A stretch of 64,000 nt of DNA from Synechococcus sp. NOUM97013 (lineage in GTDB: Bacteria; Cyanobacteriota; Cyanobacteriia; PCC-6307; Cyanobiaceae), in NCBI RefSeq assembly GCF_014279815.1, contig NZ_CP047941.1:1798001-1862000 (forward strand), read 5' to 3'. Shown here piece by piece: positions 58,959-64,000 of this stretch; within the stretch, counting starts at the first letter, position 1, and each line of letters begins with the position of its first letter. Below the pieces are notes generated by a model, which ran no database searches, was not told the DNA's origin, and was given only the letters and a program-made list of their open reading frames with translations. The translations under genes and the position numbers were made by a program.

Positions 58959-59186
58959 ATGCTGCTGCGCCTGCGACTGCTGATGATCACGCTGGGATCC
59001 GGCGCGGCACTGCTGTTGGTGCTCTGTCTTGGAGCCCAGAACCTGAGCGATCGCTACCGCCTGCGACTTGGGATTGGAGAAACGGCTCCGTTGCCAGCAG
59101 GCTTTGTCGTTGGCGTGAGTGCCGTGCTGGGGGTTGTTAGTGGTGGCAGCCTCACAGCCCTACTGATGCCTGACTCTCAGCAGTAA
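58959..59186 (+). CDS. Small two-helix membrane protein
   Basis: 75 residues with hydrophobic helices LLMITLGSGAALLLVLCLGA and FVVGVSAVLGVVSGGSLTALL joined by a basic loop (RYRLRLGIGETAPLPAG). No family recognised. It lies 23 bases after rsmI on the same strand and is convergent with the HTH protein gene. Confidence 0.6.
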   Translation: MLLRLRLLMITLGSGAALLLVLCLGAQNLSDRYRLRLGIGETAPLPAGFVVGVSAVLGVVSGGSLTALLMPDSQQ

Positions 59187-59191
59187 CTGAA

Positions 59192-59980
59192 TCAGGCGTC
59201 GAGGGAATACAACGCTCCTTCCATCACCAGCCGCGTGATGCCGCGTGCCACCAGGTGGCGGGTGGTGCGCTCGAACACCTGGGTGTCAGGCACTTTGATC
59301 ACACGCTGGCTGCGACCGCACTGACGCTTGGCCGTCCTCGGACTGGCGTACAGACAGAGGGCTTGTCGCGACAGTTCGGAGGGATCAGCAACGCCAAGCT
59401 CTGGAAATTCACTGACCGGTCGTGGGTCCAGCTCAACGGTCTTATCCACCAGCATGTAAACGCTTTCAGGCAAAACGCCAGCGGCAAAGGGCAGGCAGCT
59501 GATCTGTTCGCGGCTGACCTGAGGCAGATCAACAGCAAGAACGGCCACCTCGTGAAACACATCACCAGGGTCAGGCGCGAGGTCTTCGTCGTCACTGATG
59601 TCCTCCGGCTCATCAGCTCCGAAGTCATCAGCATCGTCAAGAGCCAGTGTGGACGGGCTGTCGTCATCAGCCGACTCGTCCTCTTCGGCTGCCTGATCTT
59701 CTGGGTCCACCAGTTCTGACGGCGAAGCTTCGGGCTCGGGAGCCTCCAGTTCAGGGCTGATGTCAGCAGCGGCGATGGGTTGTGGCGCTGGAGACGCACC
59801 GCGGGAACGCGAGGTCTTGAGCGCGCTGTACTCCTCAGGCGACAACAGGGTTCGCACCGTGCGGCTGACGGTGTTGGTACTGCATCCGAAGGCGTCTGCC
59901 AATGCCGCACTGGCCTCACCGGTGCGATAGCGCTCGAGCAGCTCCTGCTTCTGACTGTCCGTAAGCCGGCTGGGTGCCAT
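59192..59980 (-). CDS. Helix-turn-helix protein with acidic linker
   Basis: 262 residues from ATG 59980. The N-terminus is a helix-turn-helix: RLTDSQKQELLERYRTGE, ALADAFGCSTNTVSRTVR. Then an Ala/Pro/Glu/Asp-rich acidic linker (about 65-135), and a folded C-terminal domain with EVAVLAVDLPQVSREQ, ESVYMLVDKTVELDPRPV and TTRHLVARGITRLVMEGAL. The C-terminal part is not recognised; the HTH suggests DNA binding. Confidence 0.7.
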   Translation of the reverse strand: MAPSRLTDSQKQELLERYRTGEASAALADAFGCSTNTVSRTVRTLLSPEEYSALKTSRSRGASPAPQPIAAADISPELEAPEPEASPSELVDPEDQAAEEDESADDDSPSTLALDDADDFGADEPEDISDDEDLAPDPGDVFHEVAVLAVDLPQVSREQISCLPFAAGVLPESVYMLVDKTVELDPRPVSEFPELGVADPSELSRQALCLYASPRTAKRQCGRSQRVIKVPDTQVFERTTRHLVARGITRLVMEGALYSLDA

Positions 59981-60047
59981 CGCGAAAGTTGCGCAGCATC
60001 CAACCTTAAGTGCCGCCGCCGGGATCGACTGCAACAATGAGCCCTCT

Positions 60048-60121
60048 GCTCCCTTAGCTCAGCTGGATAGAGCAACTGCCTTCTAAGCAGTCGGTCGATG
60101 GTTCGAATCCATCAGGGGGCG
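60048..60121 (+). tRNA. tRNA-Arg (anticodon TCT)
   Basis: A 74-nt cloverleaf: acceptor GCTCCCT/AGGGGGC with one G-T pair, D arm AGCTCAGCTGGATAGAGC, anticodon stem ACTGC/GCAGT with loop CTTCTAA (anticodon TCT, reads AGA), T arm GGTTCGAATCC, discriminator G at 60121, no CCA encoded. The character of the sequence changes after it. Confidence 0.95.
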
Positions 60122-60240
60122 TCAATCAAAGCCAAGACGACCGATAGGTTCACGGTTTTCACCGGAAGCCCTTTTCTTGCCGCGCGACATGCCGGTGAGA
60201 AGCAGCTGGTGGAGCTGTGAAAGCAGAAGTGTCTTGTTCT

Positions 60241-60300
60241 CACTCAGCCCATTGACTGTCTCGGCTTGTTGGGACGATTACTGGGCTATTGCGCTGAGTG
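60241..60300. other. Possible structured element (paired repeat arms)
   Basis: CACTC-AGCCCA at 60241-60251 can pair with TGGGCT (60282-60287) and GAGTG (60296-60300), leaving an eight-base bulge. It lies in the gene-free stretch 60122-60392 just after tRNA-Arg. No terminator T-run. Could be RNA structure or chance. Confidence 0.25.
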
Positions 60301-60392
60301 TCTAAACGCGAAGAAAGGTAATGAGGTATCGACCGTCGCAGAACGGAACACCCCTTGAGAAATGAAATGATTCACGCCTTCAAGCTGTAGTG

Positions 60393-60569
60393 ATGACTGA
60401 AGCGCTGAAACTCCCCTACGCGGTTCAAGGGCGCGGAACCGTTGAGCACATTGGCAATCACTTCTATCGAGTTTGCGGCCCTGCGGGCTGCACCGTTGTG
60501 CTGGGCCTTGCCAATGCTCTGTATCTGAGCAGGAATGTTCCCGAATCAATGTCCCCAACCGAAAGCTGA
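60393..60569 (+). CDS. Small hypothetical protein
   Basis: 58 residues from ATG 60393. The sequence MTEALKLPYAVQGRGTVEHI then GNHFYRVCGPAGCTVVLGLA has a CGPAGC motif with two cysteines five apart. Codon use fits the window. No family recognised, no strong Shine-Dalgarno seen. It could be a small real gene or a leftover; tandem hairpins follow it. Confidence 0.4.
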   Translation: MTEALKLPYAVQGRGTVEHIGNHFYRVCGPAGCTVVLGLANALYLSRNVPESMSPTES

Positions 60570-60572
60570 AAA

Positions 60573-60640
60573 TTCTCAAGCTCGAGAACCTTGGAGGCCA
60601 AGGCAAGAGCGCTGATGAAAACATCCACCTCACCTGGTGG
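60573..60640. other. Three consecutive small hairpins
   Basis: TTCTC/GAGAA with a six-base loop (60573-60588), CCTTGG-AGG-CCAAGG (60589-60603) and CCACC/GGTGG with a six-base loop (60625-60640), directly after the small ORF. No T-run follows. Three stems within 70 bases may be structured RNA. Confidence 0.35.
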
Positions 60641-60669
60641 TGGGGTAGGTACTTGACCTAGAGACGAGT

Positions 60670-61130
60670 AGTAATGAATGCAATTGCCTATTACGTCGCC
60701 AATTGAGTTGATTTTATTTCACCACAAATCATCAAAACCCAACAAAACGCACTGAATGTTTTAGAAGCTCACTCCCCAGCCCCAGGCCACCATCGGATCA
60801 GATTTCTCCCCGTACAGCCATAGGCACCAGAAAGTCGCGCGCGAGCTTAAGCACATCCAGCCCCCATTCATCCAGGCCTCTCTCCAGCAGCGTCCAGGAC
60901 CATCTCGATTCATGCGCTCGTAACACAAGCAGCAGCTTTGAACGGCTTGAACTAGTGCACCCAGGATGATGCCTCTCCACACCACAATGGTGAAAAAGGA
61001 AAGAGACAGACCCCTCAGCCTGTCTCCACTCGACGCATGAAGGCAACGCCTTCAACCATCACTCTCCACCACGACGAGCCGAAAACAGCATCACAACGAA
61101 CATTTTTCAGATTTCGATTAAGCATTAAGA
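60670..61130. other. Gene-free stretch
   Basis: About 460 bases, more AT-rich at its left end (60690-60760). Short frames exist on both strands; one on the minus strand (near 60798-61055) contains an amphipathic segment LERGLDEWGLDVLKLARDFL that might be a gene remnant. Nothing here has a good start, ribosome site or known family, so I call no gene. Confidence 0.4.
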
Positions 61131-61135
61131 CCTAT

Positions 61136-61164
61136 TTGATAATCGTTCTCATCTCGTTTATAAA
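61136..61164 (+). promoter_or_regulatory. Orphan promoter with Fur-box-like dyad
   Basis: TTGATA (61136-61141), 17-base spacer, TATAAA (61159-61164): a near-consensus sigma-70 promoter. The spacer overlaps TGATAATCGTTCTCA (61137-61151), a 7-1-7 dyad matching TGATAAT-N-ATTATCA at 12 of 14 arm positions, the Fur-box form. No supported gene starts downstream on this strand within 1 kb except very short frames, so a small RNA or micropeptide is possible. Confidence 0.5.
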
Positions 61165-61394
61165 AGCGTTTCGACGCTCGACGCATCGACTGAAGGCAGT
61201 TGTCATGCGGGTTCCCTCGCCCGCGCCTTCACAAGCAATGGGTTGATGATCCGGCAATCAGCTGTCCCAGCCTGACTGACATTGCCCCGCAGCACCAGCT
61301 TGTCGCATTGGCACCTTCTCGCTGATGCCGCTGCATTGGCTCGATGAGCTCGGCCGAAGACCAGCGCAAGATGCTCAACAGCCTTCAGCAGGCG

Positions 61395-61790
61395 TTACTC
61401 AAGCAAGCCCTCAACAATCGCATCAACTGATGATGGCCTGGCACGACGTGGATGCGAAAAAGCCAGGGCTTTGGTGTTGAGGGTTCGATCGCACTCAAGT
61501 TGCAAACTGAATCGATCAAAAGCCTTTTCACCATAGATTTTTACAAACCGAGAACCCTCTCGACGGACGCTTGTTTTGAAGCCATTGGCGCGCAAGAACC
61601 TGAGCGATGATCGCTCGCATTGACGCAGTGATTGCGTTTCCAGTGGAAGCACAATGAGCTGAACTTCAGGGACACTTGCTGAAGCCGTAGGGCATGCAAG
61701 TGCTGCACCCAAAAGTAGAACGACAGGGAAAAGGCTCTTCAACCCAGTTTTCAATGAAATCCCAAAGGATTTTAGGCCATTTGAACTCAC
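61395..61790 (-). CDS. Small secreted hypothetical protein
   Basis: 131 residues, GTG 61790. A signal peptide (GLKSLFPVVLLLGAALACPTASA) ends near residue 39. The mature part starts VPEVQLIVLPLETQSLRQCERSSLRFL and later has LQLECDRTLNTKAL, with two Cys that may pair. The end is basic and Ser-rich. No family recognised. The region upstream, 61791-61975, holds no gene I can support. Confidence 0.55.
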   Translation of the reverse strand: MSSNGLKSFGISLKTGLKSLFPVVLLLGAALACPTASASVPEVQLIVLPLETQSLRQCERSSLRFLRANGFKTSVRREGSRFVKIYGEKAFDRFSLQLECDRTLNTKALAFSHPRRARPSSVDAIVEGLLE

Positions 61791-61975
61791 ATCAAGGTTG
61801 AGAACACCGTGTTGGTCCTTCTCTGGTTGATCTGATCAGAAAGCTTTCACATCGTTTCCAACCACATTGACGATCATGCCGGCGACACCATTGCAAGCCT
61901 CTGCGCAGAAGGCAACATCAACAACATCCATCCATTCATCATTGATCAACAAGATTCAATCGAACAATTCAACAA

Positions 61976-62248
61976 TCAAAGCTCTTTTGGAGCACTAGAG
62001 CGCTCCCAGCCGATCCTTTGCAGATTCATCCACATTTCAATGCCGAGGTGGCGCAACATCCGCTGCCGGCGAATGGGCTGGCCGCGTCGCTTCCCCAGGC
62101 GGTACGTCGACACCAACACGAACTGAGCATGGCGTGTTGGCTGATCGGGCTTGATCTGGATCATCAGCCCCTCATGAGGATTCACCAACCAGCCTTCACC
62201 ACCAGGCTTCTCCTCGAACTTGGCGAAATCGGGCTGGCGTTTCCACAT
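61976..62248 (-). CDS. Hypothetical protein
   Basis: 90 residues from ATG 62248; the frame is open some way further upstream without a better start. WKRQPDFAKFEEKPGGEGWLV and HEGLMIQIKPDQPTRHAQFV are followed by a basic segment LGKRRGQPIRRQRMLRHLG. No known domain. The alternation of charged and aliphatic residues looks protein-like. 62249-62479 holds no gene I can support. Confidence 0.4.
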   Translation of the reverse strand: MWKRQPDFAKFEEKPGGEGWLVNPHEGLMIQIKPDQPTRHAQFVLVSTYRLGKRRGQPIRRQRMLRHLGIEMWMNLQRIGWERSSAPKEL

Positions 62249-62479
62249 CCTGTGATCCTGGCGAGGATGCCGTTTCAGTAGGGAAATGCTGGCGCCATCA
62301 CCAAGAAGAACCGATGCGTCGCCTCGCGGGGAGAGCGTGGTGTCATCAACTGCTCACCTAAGTATTTCCACTCCTTGTGCCGGGCGAAGGGCTGTTTATC
62401 GTTCGACAGTTGTTTGTTCGTCAGGCGACCTCTCCACTGCAACAAGCCCTAGGCCAGCAGCAGTCGGAAACGCCAATCA

Positions 62480-62626
62480 ATGACTGACCTCACATTGAGC
62501 ATTTCAGCGGCACTGCGCGATGCGCAGCTCCAACGCCTTGAAGCGTCGCTGGCGACCAAGACGCCAACCAAGCCTCAAGCCAAAGCACCCTCCAACAACG
62601 ACAAGGGATCGTCAGCACGCGGCTGA
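62480..62626 (+). CDS. Small hypothetical protein
   Basis: 48 residues from ATG 62480: MTDLTLSISAALRDAQLQRL, then a Lys/Pro/Ala-rich tail (TKTPTKPQAKAPSNNDKGSS). A short amphipathic helix plus disordered tail. No family recognised and no clear ribosome site; kept at low confidence because codon use looks natural. Confidence 0.35.
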   Translation: MTDLTLSISAALRDAQLQRLEASLATKTPTKPQAKAPSNNDKGSSARG

Positions 62627-62745
62627 TCGATCCAAACCGCTCGCATCCCTTGATCAAACCAAGCCGTGCAGCAATCGCGCTGTCGGTCGCAACCCCAAAC
62701 GAGGCCGACGTCCATGACAGCGGTCTTGCTTGGGGTTTGCATGAC

Positions 62746-62979
62746 TCATTTCTTTCGGCAGTAGCCAGCGCCGACGTTCATCCAACCGCTCGGGCAGGCC
62801 TCACCGTTGGTGAGCTTCATCTCGTAGTAGATGGGGGACACGCAGGTCGTTTTCAGCGTGTTCACATAACCGAGGGGGCATTGGTCATGACCAGGTGCTT
62901 TCGGAATGCGTTTCTGAGCGAGCACCTCAGCCGGCGCCAGCAATGTCAGGCATGCAAGCCCCACCAACCATTGAGTCAT
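62746..62979 (-). CDS. Small Cys-rich secreted protein
   Basis: 77 residues from ATG 62979. A signal peptide (MTQWLVGLACLTLLAPAEVLAQ) is followed by HDQCPLGYVNTLKTTCVSP and EACPSGWMNVGAGYCRKK, with four cysteines in two similar C-P-x-G-[YW] segments, suggesting two small disulfide-linked loops. No named family recalled. It is transcribed leftward, alone. Confidence 0.6.
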   Translation of the reverse strand: MTQWLVGLACLTLLAPAEVLAQKRIPKAPGHDQCPLGYVNTLKTTCVSPIYYEMKLTNGEACPSGWMNVGAGYCRKK

Positions 62980-63150
62980 CAAACCCTCGAAGCTATGGAT
63001 AACGCAGAGCGTTGCATACCCACTGCGGAAAGGCCAGCGGGAGCTGACAGGTGACGGCAACGCGCTGAACAGTTGGTATCAGAGGCCACGGTTGAGACGC
63101 CGCATGCGTCGGTAATTTTGATGTGTCGAGAGAATGACGCTTCGCGCGTT

Positions 63151-63175
63151 GGGAGCCTGAGGGGGCTCCTTTTTT
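63151..63175 (+). terminator. Intrinsic terminator with no gene directly upstream
   Basis: GGAGCC (63152-63157), loop TGAGGG, GGCTCC (63164-63169), then six T. It points rightward but the preceding 170 bases hold no supported rightward gene; a small RNA ending here is possible. 62980-63150 otherwise shows nothing. Confidence 0.65.
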
Positions 63176-63253
63176 ATGGGTGGACACCACACATCCTCAA
63201 GAAGCCAGACCTTTCATCGCCAGCTAAGAAAGAACTGTGTTTCCGGCGGTGAG

Positions 63254-63496
63254 ATGGTGAACGGCAAACTCATGATCGCCGCCCTGATTTTGGCGCTAGG
63301 CATGCCAGCGCTGGCTCAGAGCAATGAAGAACTGCTCCAGGAGCGCCTGATCACTCCAGCCCTCTATGAACTCCTCACTCGCAATGGAGCTACGACCCCT
63401 GAAGCAAGAACCCGCGTGATCGTTGAAGCCTGCCAAGCGAATCAATTAGGTCCCGATGTCTGTGATCGCCCGCGCCGACGTGATCCAGGCTGGTAA
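63254..63496 (+). CDS. Small secreted hypothetical protein
   Basis: 80 residues from ATG 63254, with GGCGGTGAG just before it. A signal peptide ends MPALAQ. The mature part NEELLQERLITPALYELLTR, then TPEARTRVIVEACQANQLGP and CDRPRRRDPGW, is helical with two cysteines. No family recognised. 63497-63618 holds nothing I can support. Confidence 0.55.
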   Translation: MVNGKLMIAALILALGMPALAQSNEELLQERLITPALYELLTRNGATTPEARTRVIVEACQANQLGPDVCDRPRRRDPGW

Positions 63497-63618
63497 TCCT
63501 TGCAGCCTGGCCATTCCACAGATTTTCAGAACAACAGCCTTAAGGAAGCCAACCAGATTGGGACCTTGACGACTGCAGCAACTCCTTCTGAATGATTGTG
63601 CCCCTTTGACACTCAACC

Positions 63619-63768
63619 ATGACTGATCAAAGAATTGAGCAACTGCTGCAGGAAGCGGAACACCACCTGAAGAAACAGAGCTGCCGCGCAAGATATGAAC
63701 GCTCCGTGATTCGCCTTCCCGACAGCCGTCGGAACATCTGGCTCAAAGATGACGAACGGGTCGCATGA
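63619..63768 (+). CDS. Small hypothetical protein
   Basis: 49 residues from ATG 63619. MTDQRIEQLLQEAEHHLKKQ is a charged helix, then SCRARYERSVIRLPDSRRNI and WLKDDERVA. The product is charged and likely cytoplasmic. No family recognised. 63769-63894 has no supported gene. Confidence 0.45.
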   Translation: MTDQRIEQLLQEAEHHLKKQSCRARYERSVIRLPDSRRNIWLKDDERVA

Positions 63769-63894
63769 AGCCCCTGCGGCAGAAACCAGTCCTGGGTCAA
63801 ACCATTGCGATTCACCGAGGATTGCTTCGACCAATGGCTTGTCCCTATCAATGGCTCCCTTCAAAGGAGACCACTGTTGAGACATCCACCAAAA

Positions 63895-64000
63895 TCACAA
63901 AGGAATTTCGGCTTCGATATCCCAACCCTCTTCAGACAGTTCATCAACCGCTTTCGCTGCCTCTTGGGCGGGGACATGAACGAGAAGAAACTCCTCGTCT
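63895..64000 (-). CDS. Small acidic protein, C-terminal part (partial)
   Basis: The frame runs in from the right edge and stops at 63895-63897. The visible 34 residues include EEFLLVHVPAQEAAKAVDEL and EEGWDIEAEIPL. The mix of acidic and aliphatic residues looks like a real protein end, but it is cut by the window and no family can be assigned. Confidence 0.5.
   Translation of the reverse strand, partial: DEEFLLVHVPAQEAAKAVDELSEEGWDIEAEIPL

Noticed and set aside
60761-61055. Minus-strand frames of 74 and 85 codons in the gene-free stretch
   Set aside because: They overlap each other, lack ribosome sites and known motifs; only a short amphipathic segment looks protein-like. Kept as a possible remnant at most.
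61344-61430. 28-codon rightward frame MSSAEDQRKM... downstream of the Fur-like promoter
   Set aside because: About 170 bases past the likely start site, no ribosome site, and overlapping the better supported leftward secreted-protein gene.
60048-64000. Integrase, attachment-site repeat or phage genes next to tRNA-Arg
   Set aside because: I looked for a second copy of the tRNA 3' end and for recombinase motifs in the remaining 3.9 kb and saw none; the island idea rests on gene content only.

Overview
The window reads as a piece of chromosome from a GC-rich marine picocyanobacterium of the Synechococcus type (subcluster 5.1-like). The evidence is the photosynthetic and cyanobacterial gene set: petC-petA (cytochrome b6f), ndhB (NDH-1), vipp1, a Ycf46-type ATPase, a cyAbrB regulator, an extra groEL without groES, and cyanobacteria-restricted families (DUF3067, DUF2808, DUF2232). 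Genes are densely packed, with many 1-8 base start/stop overlaps and several convergent pairs whose 3' ends overlap.

Layout. 0-4.6 kb: end of an NFACT protein, tatC, a convergent DUF3067 gene, petC-petA, lgt and cobM, closed by tRNA-Val and an intrinsic terminator. 4.8-13.3 kb: a RodZ-like protein, exopolyphosphatase, a UbiA-type prenyltransferase with an LD-carboxypeptidase, ispD, a glycosyltransferase-9-like protein, a K+ channel and fabG. 13.4-16.7 kb: orphan groEL, a NanE-like epimerase and a repeat-bearing acidic protein. 16.7-25.1 kb: a divergent respiratory locus, with haem A synthesis (ctaA-ctaB) plus an ABC-2 exporter leftward and cytochrome c oxidase (ctaC-ctaD-ctaE) plus cyAbrB rightward. 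25.1-33.7 kb: riboflavin synthase, a DUF151 nuclease, a ferredoxin-like aldo/keto reductase, an orphan Tat-type solute-binding lipoprotein, a CobT-like protein, DUF2232, a lipoprotein and topA. 33.8-45.6 kb: ndhB, a LolD-like ATPase, a response regulator, an M23 peptidase, birA, an aminotransferase, thioredoxin, vipp1, a DciA-like protein with a zinc ribbon, and a three-gene glycosyltransferase/EamA unit. 45.6-60.1 kb: sppA-aroH, DUF2808, rpmH-rnpA-PH protein-yidC-DUF177-ycf46, serS, rseP, rpsN, pnp, cysQ, rsmI, an HTH protein and tRNA-Arg.

From tRNA-Arg (60.1 kb) to the end the character changes. Coding density falls, recognisable genes stop, and what remains is small or secreted hypothetical proteins, hairpins, one intrinsic terminator and a well-formed promoter with a Fur-box-like dyad that has no gene behind it. 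This is the most accessory-looking stretch and the best place to look for something new.

No CRISPR array, insertion sequence, prophage or obvious defence system was seen. The more interesting observations are regulatory or architectural: a perfect terminator hairpin inside the first codons of lgt, an operator-like dyad between the two oxidase operons, the orphan Fur-like promoter, a terminator whose arms reproduce the Shine-Dalgarno/anti-Shine-Dalgarno pair, a Big_2-like segment in YidC, and a DciA-like protein with a C-terminal zinc ribbon. All are from reading alone; no database search was possible.
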